Shown here one piece after another: positions 25,174 through 32,995 of a stretch of DNA of 62,329 nt. The number at the start of each line of letters is the position of its first letter. Positions within the stretch are counted from its first letter, which is position 1. Origin of the DNA: Clostridiaceae bacterium (GTDB lineage: Bacteria > Bacillota > Clostridia > Lachnospirales > Lachnospiraceae); assembly GCA_018378255.1 (NCBI GenBank), contig JAGZXV010000008.1, positions 1 to 62,329 on the forward strand. Reading direction: 5' to 3'. The translations under genes and the position numbers were made by a program. The notes beneath the pieces were generated by a model. It was not told the origin of the DNA. It searched no databases and saw only the letters and a program-made list of their open reading frames with translations.

Positions 25174-26472
25174 TCAGGCCTCCTTTTCATCAGCCGTAAC
25201 CGATACACTCTTGAAATCCAGAATCTTATTCATCACCGGATATAAGATAACTGCAAACAGAATTCCATTGACCGACGGCAGTCCAAAGGGAACCTTGTAT
25301 ACCATCAGGCTGGCCGCTGCCCATGTAACCCAGGACGCCCATTTCCAATGGGGCAGGCTGACCCGGTCTAAAGATTCGTATTTTCCCTTATGAACCAGGT
25401 AATAGTCTGCAAACAGGATTCCGGCCAATGGAGGAATTACCATTCCTGATACCTCTAACAGAGTAAACAGCACTCCCATTTCATTGGGCTTGACCAGCGT
25501 GAGTACGGCTGAAATCACTAATACTGCAGATATCATCTTGGTTCTGTCCTTATTAAACGCATTGGACAGATTCAGGGATATGGAATACAGATTCGCCGCA
25601 TTGGTAGTGAATAAATTGGTTGTCATCAAAATAATACTGGGAATTACAAGCCCCATACCCAAAAGAAGGGTAGGAAGATCGCTTTCATTCAGCGCAATAG
25701 CGGAAACAGCAGCGCTAATGATCATCAGTGTATTGCCGACGATCAAGCCGACGGCCGTACTCAGCACCGCGCTCTTCACACTTTTGGAATAGCGCATTAT
25801 GTCAGCTATGCTTGTCGCACAGGTCAGTACCCAGGTTCCAATTACTACCGTTATCCCGGATGAGAGGCTGATGGGAGCCGATGGCAGATAGGAAAGAATG
25901 GTCTGAAACCCGCCCGCTATGGTTGTGGCCTTAAACGCGGAGATAATGGAGAGATAAATAATCGCCGGAATTGCAATATACCCAAGAATGCTCAGGGCGT
26001 TCACGCCCACATAGGCAAATGCGCCCATGACAAAACAGCTGATAATCATCAATACATATTCCCACACCGTATTTTCACAATGAAAGATCAGGGCTATAAA
26101 ATGGCCGTACACAGCGCTCTGGATGGTATACCAGCCGATATTCACAACCGGTACGAACAAAGAGGCTATTTTCGATCCCTTGAGCCCAAACGTATATCTG
26201 CTGAGCAAGGCGAAAGTCAGTCCGGTCTTGCATGCGATAATGCTGATAAATACCGCGATTACCGTCAAAAACACATTGCCTGCAACGGTTGCAGTTACAA
26301 TTTCATTAAATGCCAGTCCTGCTGCCAGCCCGCCTCCGGCCATCATGCTTGTAATGACAAATACAAAGCCGGTCCAGATAATTGTTGTAGTCACAAAACT
26401 TCTTCTTTGGTCCATGGGCACCGCCGAATATTCATAATCGCCCGATTCTTTTTTTTCAATATTTTCGCTCAT
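25174..26472 (-). CDS. NCS1-family nucleobase/hydantoin permease
   Basis: A 432-aa transporter with about twelve membrane segments. The N-terminal SAVPMDQRRSF, the GLKGSKIASL helix-3 block and TWVLTCATSIADIMRYSKS in the middle match the CodB/Mhp1 branch of NCS1 cation-coupled permeases, which bring in cytosine, purines, allantoin or 5-substituted hydantoins. Lying inside an operon with a hydantoinase and racemase, it is probably the importer for the pathway substrate. Strong GGAGGACAGGAT ribosome site. Confidence 0.92.
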   Translation of the reverse strand: MSENIEKKESGDYEYSAVPMDQRRSFVTTTIIWTGFVFVITSMMAGGGLAAGLAFNEIVTATVAGNVFLTVIAVFISIIACKTGLTFALLSRYTFGLKGSKIASLFVPVVNIGWYTIQSAVYGHFIALIFHCENTVWEYVLMIISCFVMGAFAYVGVNALSILGYIAIPAIIYLSIISAFKATTIAGGFQTILSYLPSAPISLSSGITVVIGTWVLTCATSIADIMRYSKSVKSAVLSTAVGLIVGNTLMIISAAVSAIALNESDLPTLLLGMGLVIPSIILMTTNLFTTNAANLYSISLNLSNAFNKDRTKMISAVLVISAVLTLVKPNEMGVLFTLLEVSGMVIPPLAGILFADYYLVHKGKYESLDRVSLPHWKWASWVTWAAASLMVYKVPFGLPSVNGILFAVILYPVMNKILDFKSVSVTADEKEA

Positions 26473-26505
26473 ATCCTGTCCTCCATTAGATAGGTATTGA
26501 CCCGT

Positions 26506-27606
26506 TTAAAGTACTTTGCTGATCGCTCCCACAGGGCATCTTGACTGACACAAACCGCAGCCAAAACATTTTGCTTCATTCACATGGGGAATGTCCTTAT
26601 CATCTGCACTGATAGCAAAATATGGGCAGTTTATTGCGCAGAGACCGCATTTTCTGCACTTCTCTTCATCAATCACCGGATGTGCTGGCTTGTAATTCTC
26701 CTTTGGCAAAATCATTTCCGTTGCTTTTACTTCTTCCACACTTTCAAAACTGTATTTTTCCAAAGCGTAAGGAAGTTCTTTTATCACTTTCTTATAGGTA
26801 TCAATGCCGTTTAACATGGCGGCTGAAAGCATTTCCACCGCATCAGCTCCCGCAAGCAGATATTCCAGCACATCTTCTGCATCGGCAACGCCTCCCGTCC
26901 CTATGATGGAAATCTCCGGCAGCGCCTGTTTAATCATATGGATCATGGCCAGGGCGTAAGGTTTAATATTGGGTCCGGATGTCCAGACATAGCCTCCGGG
27001 CGTTCCGATTTTGGGGCCTCTCTTTTTAAGATCCAGAATCATATTGGGACCTATGGCGGTAGCTGCCACCACTCCTGCCCCGTATTCAAAGCAGGCCCCG
27101 GCAAATGACACAGGATCCGCAAATGATGCTCCGTTCATCTTCACCCACATGGGTTTTGAACTTACTTTTCCCGCACGTCTCACCATTTCTCCTACTTCCG
27201 AATAGTTTAAAGACGCGTATCTGGGATTCAGCTCATAGCCATCCACGTAAGGGTCAATCTGCGGAATCAAATATTCCAGATCCTCCGCAGTATATCCCAC
27301 GCTGGCAATGATAGGCGCGTCGCAGCTTTTCCTGTATCCGGGAAGGAATTCTTTTATCCAGCGGCTGCTGTCAAACTCCGACCACAGTTCACAGTTCATG
27401 ATGAAGCCTTTTCCTCCCACAATGCAGGGGCGCTGAACTTGTGCTGCCTCAGGCGCTATGGTTTTTGTCACAATGCCGCCCAGCCCCTGCTCTTGGGCCA
27501 GATAACACATTCTTTCCAAGTCACCTGTATAGGGTCCTGAGCCCGGCAGAAGGGGATTGTCCAGCATAATTCCCTTCAAATTAGTTTTCAATCGATTATC
27601 TCCCAA
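26506..27606 (-). CDS. PreA-like dihydropyrimidine dehydrogenase subunit
   Basis: About 366 aa. The N-terminal FMN barrel of the dihydroorotate/dihydropyrimidine dehydrogenase family is recognisable from LKGIMLDNPLLPGSGPYTGD, the WVKMNGASFADP lysine block and the IGTGGVADAEDVLEYLLAGADAVEM phosphate-binding end. The C-terminus adds two [4Fe-4S] motifs (CRKCGLCAINC and CFGCGLCQSRC). The start is probably the TTG at 27606, because GGAGGA sits six bases ahead; an in-frame ATG at 27624 would place that site inside the gene. No PreT flavin subunit is adjacent, so electrons presumably come from ferredoxin. Confidence 0.88.
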   Translation of the reverse strand: MGDNRLKTNLKGIMLDNPLLPGSGPYTGDLERMCYLAQEQGLGGIVTKTIAPEAAQVQRPCIVGGKGFIMNCELWSEFDSSRWIKEFLPGYRKSCDAPIIASVGYTAEDLEYLIPQIDPYVDGYELNPRYASLNYSEVGEMVRRAGKVSSKPMWVKMNGASFADPVSFAGACFEYGAGVVAATAIGPNMILDLKKRGPKIGTPGGYVWTSGPNIKPYALAMIHMIKQALPEISIIGTGGVADAEDVLEYLLAGADAVEMLSAAMLNGIDTYKKVIKELPYALEKYSFESVEEVKATEMILPKENYKPAHPVIDEEKCRKCGLCAINCPYFAISADDKDIPHVNEAKCFGCGLCQSRCPVGAISKVL

Positions 27607-27632
27607 TGTAATTCCTCCATTCATCTTTTCCG

Positions 27633-28931
27633 TTAACATCCAATCCGCTTCCATAAAGCCCGGGCCGATCTGCCTGCCTGACGGCAGATCTCCTCTTCAT
27701 CGAATAACACCTGATAATCCCTCATCTTCTGTTCCCCTGCACACCACAGGTTTTTGGGATGGTAACTGTTGAAAATTCCATCCAGCACATGTCCCCACAC
27801 ATTCTTGTGATTCACCGGAGTTGGCGCGGTATAATCCACAGAAGCAAAATCTGCCTCATATCCTTCCACAAACCGTCCCAGTTTCACCCCTAATGCGGAG
27901 GATGCGGCATCATAGCTGTTTCTAACACACTCCAGCAGCCGTCCATAATCAAACCACCACGGATTTTTAGTTCTTAAATGCATTCCAAACATGGAATTTC
28001 TGATGTCATAGGCAAAATTACTGCCCAGACTGTCATTTCCCAGCATGGCTTTAATCCGGTATTTCTCCAGCAGGCGGTAATCCGGCATCCCATTTCCCGT
28101 ATTTAAATTGGAAGTGATGTTTAAAGCCGCCATGCATCCGCGTTCACCCATAAGCGCGGCTTCCCTGTCATTGATGTTGACACAATGAGCGAAGATGCTT
28201 CCCGGCACCGCTAATCCTGCATCCACCAGTCGTTCCACGATTCTCTTTTTATAAAGCGCCTGACACTCTTCTTCGTCTTCCAAACTCTCGCCCACATGTA
28301 CATGAACCGGAATTCCTTTCGCCGCCTCAGAGATCTGATCCAGCGTTTTATCACAGATGGACATAGACGCGTGCATACCGAACATCGCTGCATGCATTCC
28401 GTCAGATCCTTTTTCGTAAAAATCCACATTTTCACGGATACATTCTTCCACATTAAAACGGTCGCTGGTTTCAAAACAATAGATCCCTCTTAAACCGGTT
28501 TCATCCGTCCAGGCCTGTTTCACCGCTTCCAGAGAGCCTATAATTTCCGTTCCACTGGCATGATGATCGAATATGGTGGTAACTCCGCATCGGATATGAT
28601 CCATTGCCAATGTTTTTGCACTGTAATAGGAAGTCTCATTATCCAATCCGCCGTCCACTTTCCAGTACAGCTGTTCTAACTGTTCCCTGAATGTTACGGA
28701 ATGGATCTGCGGAATGCTGCATCCTCTCATAAAAGCTCCGTAAAGGTGGGTATGTCCGATTACCAGACCGGGAAGCAGAAAACCATTTCGGATATCTATG
28801 ATTTCTTCAGCCATACCGGCATTAAATTCCTCCATCGGGCCTGTCTTAACGATCACTTCATCAAAGAGCACATAATAATTCTCATGGTATTCGTAAAAAT
28901 CATACAGACATGCATTGATAACAGCTTTCAT
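27633..28931 (-). CDS. ssnA: SsnA-like amidohydrolase/deaminase
   Basis: A 432-aa metal-dependent amidohydrolase. Metal ligands: His60 and His62 (VIGHTHLYG), VHVHVGES, IFAHCVN and LGNDSLGSN. Stretches such as DGGLDNETSYYSA and TTIFDHHASG follow E. coli SsnA, a member of the selenium-linked purine-degradation cluster in the ATZ/TRZ deaminase branch. It is likely to hydrolyse or deaminate a purine-, pyrimidine- or ureide-type ring. It follows the deaminase-fold gene by 9 bp. Start has ATAGGAGGTATAA. Confidence 0.88.
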   Translation of the reverse strand: MKAVINACLYDFYEYHENYYVLFDEVIVKTGPMEEFNAGMAEEIIDIRNGFLLPGLVIGHTHLYGAFMRGCSIPQIHSVTFREQLEQLYWKVDGGLDNETSYYSAKTLAMDHIRCGVTTIFDHHASGTEIIGSLEAVKQAWTDETGLRGIYCFETSDRFNVEECIRENVDFYEKGSDGMHAAMFGMHASMSICDKTLDQISEAAKGIPVHVHVGESLEDEEECQALYKKRIVERLVDAGLAVPGSIFAHCVNINDREAALMGERGCMAALNITSNLNTGNGMPDYRLLEKYRIKAMLGNDSLGSNFAYDIRNSMFGMHLRTKNPWWFDYGRLLECVRNSYDAASSALGVKLGRFVEGYEADFASVDYTAPTPVNHKNVWGHVLDGIFNSYHPKNLWCAGEQKMRDYQVLFDEEEICRQAGRSARALWKRIGC

Positions 28932-28940
28932 TTATACCTC

Positions 28941-29447
28941 CTAATCTTCCTTTGGCAGACCGGGAATTCCAAGGGACCTCACCCAGTCTTTGACGATCGC
29001 TTCAGCTCCCACTTGCTCTGCGGTTTCCGGATCAGAACCGAATACCAGAATTTTCCGGGGACTTCTCTCAGCAAATTCCCTGCTGTGGATCTCCAGCCCG
29101 CCGGGAAGTATCTGATTCAGTTCTTCTTCTGAAAACGCATATTTGACAGTGCCGATCTTTGACCAGAACACCGCCCCCATACACATAACACATGGTTCCG
29201 TCAGCGCATAAACCGTACATTTGGACAGAAAATCCGAATCATACATGCTTACCGCTTTCTGTACCAGCAGCAAAACATCGTGGGCCGTCGGATCACGCCT
29301 GGTCTGGGCTTCGTTGCCCTGTTCCAAAAGAATCGTTCCTTCCTGGTCTGTCAAAAGACAGGCAAACCCATCATCCCCCCGGCTGAGAGCTTCCCGTGCC
29401 AATTGTGCAGTGCGCTGGAAATAATACCGTTCCCCTTTGTAAGCCAT
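28941..29447 (-). CDS. Nucleoside/cytosine deaminase-fold protein with altered active site
   Basis: A 168-aa CDA-fold protein, first gene of the operon. Zinc ligands are present (His56 in DPTAHDV; Cys86 and Cys89 in EPCVMC). The catalytic Glu two residues after the His is replaced by Val58 (HDV instead of HAE), as in the inactive subunit of eukaryotic tRNA adenosine deaminase. The protein may be non-catalytic, a partner subunit, or use another acid. AGGAGGAG directly before the ATG at 29447 sets the start; an upstream in-frame ATG at 29498 would lie in the operator region. Confidence 0.85.
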   Translation of the reverse strand: MAYKGERYYFQRTAQLAREALSRGDDGFACLLTDQEGTILLEQGNEAQTRRDPTAHDVLLLVQKAVSMYDSDFLSKCTVYALTEPCVMCMGAVFWSKIGTVKYAFSEEELNQILPGGLEIHSREFAERSPRKILVFGSDPETAEQVGAEAIVKDWVRSLGIPGLPKED

Positions 29448-29464
29448 ATCGCTCCTCCTCTTTT

Positions 29465-29509
29465 TTGATTGATTGATCAAATTATATTGATTAGTCAATC
29501 AAACTTCAA
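29465..29509 (-). promoter_or_regulatory. Ureide operon promoter with two TetR-type operators
   Basis: Minus-strand TTGAAG (29504-29509) and TATAAT (29481-29486) are spaced by exactly 17 bp. Two near-identical 16-bp palindromes, TTGATTGA-type, lie at 29487-29502 (filling the spacer) and 29465-29480 (just downstream of the -10); read in the same sense they differ at two positions. A repressor bound to both would block polymerase. The TetR-family gene 260 bp upstream is the obvious candidate. Confidence 0.75.
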
Positions 29510-29678
29510 TGGAAATAAGTACTATAAACAATATTTTTTTTATTGCATTTTTTACATATATGATATTTCAAACTTCAAAATGGGATTGTTTTTCAGAATA
29601 TATGTACAAATATTTTTTAACAATTAAGCACTTTTGCATAATTACCGTTTATTTTTTACCAGATAAGAAAACCGGAAT

Positions 29679-29736
29679 AAAAAAAGATTCCCTCCCTCAA
29701 TTCATTCAAATACATTGAAGGGCAGAAATCTTTTTA
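29679..29736 (-). terminator. Terminator after the TetR gene
   Basis: On the minus strand AAAGATT...CTTCAAT pairs with ATTGAG...AATCTTT, interrupted by a small internal loop, and ends in seven Ts. It lies just after the stop at 29763 and separates the TetR gene from the ureide operon. The 180 bp between it and the operon promoter is very AT-rich and shows no gene. Confidence 0.65.
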
Positions 29737-29762
29737 TATATCTTTTTTGTTTTTCATTACAA

Positions 29763-30335
29763 TTATGCCAAATACTGTGCGAGCATTTTCTCACAGAGTT
29801 CAAAATATTCTTCCAGATTGAAGCAGCCTTCATCCAGCAGATATTGGATAGCAGCCCCTTCAAGCATGGAGATGACAACCGTGGAAATCAGGTTTATCTT
29901 CCCCTTGTCAGCATCCGGCATATGTTTTTTCAGCATCTTCCCAATATCTTCTCTCCATTTTTCAAAAATCCGGCTGGATTTATCTTTGATCCGGCCATCA
30001 CACCGGCTCTGTACCCAGAAATCCAGCTCAATATAATCATACTGGGGCCTCTGGGTTATCATCTCCATCTTCTGTAAGAAAAACACATGGAGCTGTTCCT
30101 GCAATGTATCCTTCTTGGCCTTCATCGCATTCTTGCGAAACAGGATAAAATCATTCTGAACTTTATCCTGCAGAGCGCTCAGCAGATCGTCTTTCGTCTT
30201 AAAATAGTAATGGACATTGGACTGCACCATACCCGCATATTCTGCAACCAAATGCATTCTGGTACCGCTTATTGTCTTATCGGCAACCACCTCCAGAGCA
30301 GCGTCCAATATCTTATCTTTTACATTGCGTTCCAT
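29763..30335 (-). CDS. TetR-family regulator, probable repressor of the ureide operon
   Basis: A 190-aa regulator. The N-terminal helix-turn-helix is DKILDAALEVVADKTISGTRMHLVAEYAGMVQSNVHYYFKTKDDLL-like (residues about 7-52) and the remainder is a helical ligand-binding domain. It is encoded immediately upstream of, and on the same strand as, the operon whose promoter carries two TTGATTGA palindromes, so it probably represses that operon until a ligand (nucleobase, hydantoin or ureide) binds. It ends in its own terminator. Start has GGGAAGTGATAG. Confidence 0.88.
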   Translation of the reverse strand: MERNVKDKILDAALEVVADKTISGTRMHLVAEYAGMVQSNVHYYFKTKDDLLSALQDKVQNDFILFRKNAMKAKKDTLQEQLHVFFLQKMEMITQRPQYDYIELDFWVQSRCDGRIKDKSSRIFEKWREDIGKMLKKHMPDADKGKINLISTVVISMLEGAAIQYLLDEGCFNLEEYFELCEKMLAQYLA

Positions 30336-30380
30336 ACTAAACTATCACTTCCCTCTATTTATCCTCATATAAAAATACCT

Positions 30381-30749
30381 TTACCGCATGATCTCATACC
30401 CATCGTCTTCCAAAGCCTTCACCGCAGCCTCAAACTGATCCGCCCTCGTCAGAATATAATCCGTATTATACGTGGACACAGCAAATATTCCGATCCCGCA
30501 TCCGGCCAGAAGGGCGGATATCCGTGATAAAATGCCGATCAGGGAAAAATCCAGCATTCCCTGGATTCTGAACGCCTTCCATCCGTCTTCCCTATCTGTC
30601 GTATTGGAAGGCACACATGCCGTACTGCATACCAGCGATAATTCTTCATCTGTTTTGCCTATAAAACAGAACTCATCTGAAAAATCCACCTGGGTTAAAT
30701 CTTCTAATCTGCACACGGTAAAATCCGTTTCCAGTATCTTGATCTTCAT
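30381..30749 (-). CDS. ACT-domain protein (CASTOR-like)
   Basis: A 122-aa protein of the tandem small ACT type: an N-terminal strand MKIKILETDFTVCRL and a C-terminal ACT domain (GMLDFSLIGILSRISALLAGCGIGIFAVSTYNTDYIL, about 64-100). Stand-alone proteins of this kind bind amino acids and may act as sensors; the partner is unknown. It lies 18 bp after the FakA-C-like gene and 45 bp before the TetR gene and is probably co-transcribed with both. Confidence 0.83.
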   Translation of the reverse strand: MKIKILETDFTVCRLEDLTQVDFSDEFCFIGKTDEELSLVCSTACVPSNTTDREDGWKAFRIQGMLDFSLIGILSRISALLAGCGIGIFAVSTYNTDYILTRADQFEAAVKALEDDGYEIMR

Positions 30750-30767
30750 GTTCTTTCAGCCCCCACA

Positions 30768-31019
30768 CTATCCCGGCAGCCCTTTGGCCTGCCGTTCCAT
30801 ATCTTCAATCACAATATCGTAAATCTCTCCCAGGGATGCGCAGTATTCCAACACCTTCCATGGTTCATTGGTATGAAAATGGATTTTAACCAGTTCTTCA
30901 TCCCCAACTGCCAGAAGACAGTCTCCCTTAAAATGGTCTGTAAAATATTCACTGATTTTGTCTTCGTCCAGATCTTCTCCCTCCAACAGCAATTGGGTAT
31001 CATATCTATATTCAAGCAT
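30768..31019 (-). CDS. Orphan FakA C-terminal / DAK-phosphatase-like domain protein
   Basis: An 83-aa protein equivalent to only the C-terminal quarter of FakA-type fatty acid kinases. It shows YRYDTQLLLEGEDLDEDKI, then CLLAVGDEELVKIHFHTNEPWKVLEYCASLGEIYDIVIEDM (about 33-73), the HTN block being a family hallmark. The kinase part is absent and there is no room for it upstream. Databases name similar short proteins 'kinase to dihydroxyacetone kinase', but it cannot be a kinase. Start has GGAGGGAACAAC. A TATAAT at 31081-31086 may be its promoter. Confidence 0.72.
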   Translation of the reverse strand: MLEYRYDTQLLLEGEDLDEDKISEYFTDHFKGDCLLAVGDEELVKIHFHTNEPWKVLEYCASLGEIYDIVIEDMERQAKGLPG

Positions 31020-31080
31020 GTTGTTCCCTCCATTCGTTAAAAATCACAATTATGGCTTGGTTCAGGCACATAATGCTTAA

Positions 31081-31086
31081 ATTATA
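31081..31086 (-). promoter_or_regulatory. -10 box before the FakA-C/ACT/TetR genes
   Basis: Perfect minus-strand TATAAT about 60 bp upstream of the start at 31019; the -35 (TCGCAA, 31104-31109) is poor. Confidence 0.35.
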
Positions 31087-31197
31087 TCATAGTCTTTTTC
31101 ATTTTGCGATGTGCAGATAGAGGAAAATTTCTCACCGGATGAACATTCCATGCCTCCTGACCTTTTTTGGGGTCTGGAAGAGGAACGGTCTGAACCA

Positions 31198-31486
31198 TTA
31201 CATCTTGACCGCATTGAACACAAATGTCCGGCAGTCGCCCGTATTCCCCTGATGAAGGCCCCAGTTCAGCAGTTTCAAGAAAACCCGTCCCGGAATTGTG
31301 AGATCGCCTAAAATCAAGGTTCCGCCCTTTTTCAGCACACGCCTGATCTCCATTACCGCTTTGACCGGGTCGGTGTAATGGTGAAAGGAAGCATTGCAAA
31401 TGACCAGGTCAAACATCTCATCATCATAGGGCAGTGTTGTCAAAATACCGTTTTGTTTTCTCCCGGTAATCCTTTTTCTTAATCAT
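31198..31486 (-). pseudogene. SAM-dependent methyltransferase remnant with internal deletion
   Basis: A good ribosome site (GGAGGATAAG) and ATG at 31486 start a typical class I methyltransferase N-terminus (MIKKKDYREKTKRYFDNTA), which stops at a TGA at 31424-31426. From about 31440 another frame continues with the middle and late part of the same family (LPYDDEMFDLVICNASFHHY, IRRVLKKGGTLILGDL). About 65-70 residues, including the SAM-binding glycine motif, are missing at the join and the frame is shifted; the C-terminus is also short. It cannot make a working enzyme. The promoter still carries the operator shared with the adjacent TetR gene. Confidence 0.8.
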
Positions 31487-31497
31487 CTTATCCTCCA

Positions 31498-31526
31498 TTG
31501 AATTTTATTCATTGACACTTATTCAA
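31498..31526 (-). promoter_or_regulatory. 29-bp TetR-type operator before the methyltransferase remnant
   Basis: TTGAA...TTCAA dyad of 29 bp with the inner TCATTGA core, 10 bp upstream of the ribosome site. In inverse sense it matches the element at 32166-32194 (shared pattern TTGAATA-N2-TGTCAATGA-N6-TTCAA). Confidence 0.65.
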
Positions 31527-31537
31527 TCACATTGTTT

Positions 31538-31564
31538 AAAAGTTCCCCGCCGTTGAAAGCGGGG
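31538..31564 (-). terminator. Terminator at the end of the second TetR gene
   Basis: Minus-strand CCCCGC-TTTCAACG-GCGGGG stem (31544-31564) directly follows the stop codon, then AACTTTT. It ends the TetR transcript ahead of the methyltransferase promoter. Confidence 0.7.
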
Positions 31565-32134
31565 TTATTTCAAAACCTTTGTAATCAGGGTTTTCAGGAG
31601 TTCATACCTTCTTTCTTCAGGTATGCTCATGTCATTGATGATCCCGGTCTGACCGTTTAAAATGAAAAGAGCCGCTGATCTGGCATCCTCAATTTCAATC
31701 TCCTGCCGTTTCTTTAATTCTTCCAGATAAACTACCACATATGGCACAACTTCGTGAATCATATGCATATCCAACTGACGGTGGAACAGTTCATTGCCCT
31801 CGCCATGGAAGAATTCTTCATAGGCATAAGAGCCCCTTCTCTGTCCACCCAGCCAGGCCGCCCCCAGCTTTTCCAGACATGCTTCCAGGGGAAGGTCTGT
31901 CTGTCGGAATATCTCAATAAAAACACCTGCGCAGGCTCTGGCATACTGAGATACCGCAGTCTCATACAGCACCTGCTTATTCTCAAAATAGTGGTAGCAC
32001 AGGCCGGAAGCCACATTCATCTCCCTGGCGATGTCCTTCATGGTCACAGCCTCGTATCCTTTTTGGGCAAATACTTTCATAGCCGTATCTATGATTTCCT
32101 GTTTTCTCACTTCCGGCTCTTTGGATATGCGCAT
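31565..32134 (-). CDS. TetR-family regulator (methyltransferase-linked)
   Basis: A 189-aa regulator with an N-terminal helix-turn-helix (IIDTAMKVFAQKGYEAVTMKDIAREM ... GLCYHYFENKQVLYE) and a helical ligand domain. TetR genes paired with a class I methyltransferase gene are common in Lachnospiraceae; here the partner is a broken copy downstream. A 29-bp dyad in its own promoter recurs before the pseudogene, so it probably represses itself and formerly the methyltransferase. Start has GAGGTGAG; the gene ends in a GC-rich terminator. Confidence 0.88.
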   Translation of the reverse strand: MRISKEPEVRKQEIIDTAMKVFAQKGYEAVTMKDIAREMNVASGLCYHYFENKQVLYETAVSQYARACAGVFIEIFRQTDLPLEACLEKLGAAWLGGQRRGSYAYEEFFHGEGNELFHRQLDMHMIHEVVPYVVVYLEELKKRQEIEIEDARSAALFILNGQTGIINDMSIPEERRYELLKTLITKVLK

Positions 32135-32165
32135 TTTCTCACCTCAATATTAAGTTAAGCCTTGA

Positions 32166-32194
32166 TTGAATATTTGTCAATGACTTTTGTTCAA
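32166..32194 (-). promoter_or_regulatory. 29-bp operator in the promoter of the second TetR gene
   Basis: TTGAATATTTGTCAATGA...TTCAA (29 bp) is a second copy of the dyad at 31498-31526. On the minus strand it includes a TTGACA -35 about 17 bp from a weak TAACTT -10, so repressor and polymerase would compete. Confidence 0.65.
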
Positions 32195-32197
32195 TAT

Positions 32198-32878
32198 TTA
32201 CCGGCCAGGCATCTGAAAGCCGTCCAGGGCTCTATTTAAAAAGTCATTAAACGGTTTCATGATTCTACAGGCTTCCAGCGCCTCTTTTATAAATTTCTCA
32301 CTGTCCAGAATCTGTTCATCCTCCATAAAATACTCCAGAAACCAGCTTTTATATTTCAGATATTCAGCCTGGGGATGGGAGGCATCGTATCCCTTGGGCA
32401 CGTTCTTTAAGGCATTCCCCTTTACCCGGAACCGCTTCTTAAATTCAGGATTTTCTATGATCTCTTCCCACTCTTTTCCATGGGCAGCGATATAATCCCG
32501 GACTCTGTCCGTGGCGTCTTTAAACATGTCGGCAAATAAGCCTCCGCCTAAAAAAGAGCCTGACGGTTTTAAAACCAGGAACCAGCCCACCGGAACAGGA
32601 AGTTTCCCCATTGATGAAATGTGGGCGCGGAAAGACGGATTATAGGGGGATTTATCCTTGCTGAACCTGGTATCCCGGTTCAGTTTGAAGGTGAGCTGTT
32701 TGGGTTCATATTCCAGAACCGCTGGGTCCATTTTCCCCAATTCCATCATAAACGCCTCTATCACCTTTAAAAACTCATCGTAGGCGTTCTTGTATTCTTC
32801 CTTATGGGCATGATACCATTCCTGATTATTATTCTCTTCCAGATCCTTTAAATAGTCCAATATCAATTTTGTATTCAT
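32198..32878 (-). CDS. DUF2461 family protein
   Basis: A 226-aa protein of the DUF2461 (TIGR02453-type) family. Family marks are the NNQEWYHAHKEEY opening, the KLNRDTRFSKDKSPYNPSFRAHIS block (about 66-90) and LKPSGSFLGGGLF. No reaction is known; members are widespread soluble proteins. Its strong GAGGAGG ribosome site lies 8 bp before the start. It has no clear partner and ends just inside the TetR promoter region. Confidence 0.87.
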   Translation of the reverse strand: MNTKLILDYLKDLEENNNQEWYHAHKEEYKNAYDEFLKVIEAFMMELGKMDPAVLEYEPKQLTFKLNRDTRFSKDKSPYNPSFRAHISSMGKLPVPVGWFLVLKPSGSFLGGGLFADMFKDATDRVRDYIAAHGKEWEEIIENPEFKKRFRVKGNALKNVPKGYDASHPQAEYLKYKSWFLEYFMEDEQILDSEKFIKEALEACRIMKPFNDFLNRALDGFQMPGR

Positions 32879-32995
32879 CAGTACCTCCTCGTCTTCCTAC
32901 AGTTATCCTGAACGGTTTAGGCATATGATAGCCTTTCCGTTTCATTTACCTCCTATAACTGTTAGACAAGCGGAGTGCCGTTTTGTGACCACAAA

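Noticed and set aside
20005..29447. Selenoprotein or selenium dependence in the ureide operon
   Set aside because: SsnA and YgeY are selenium-linked elsewhere, but no in-frame UGA within these genes, no SECIS-like need and no selenium genes were seen.
31082..31399. Minus-strand frame of about 105 codons overlapping the methyltransferase remnant
   Set aside because: It is a different frame of the damaged gene with no family resemblance and no ribosome site.
32840..32945. Possible short leader peptide starting at the minus-strand ATG at 32945 behind AGGAGG
   Set aside because: The spacing between GGAGG and ATG is only three bases and the frame runs out of phase into the DUF2461 gene; no family or repeat of control codons is visible.
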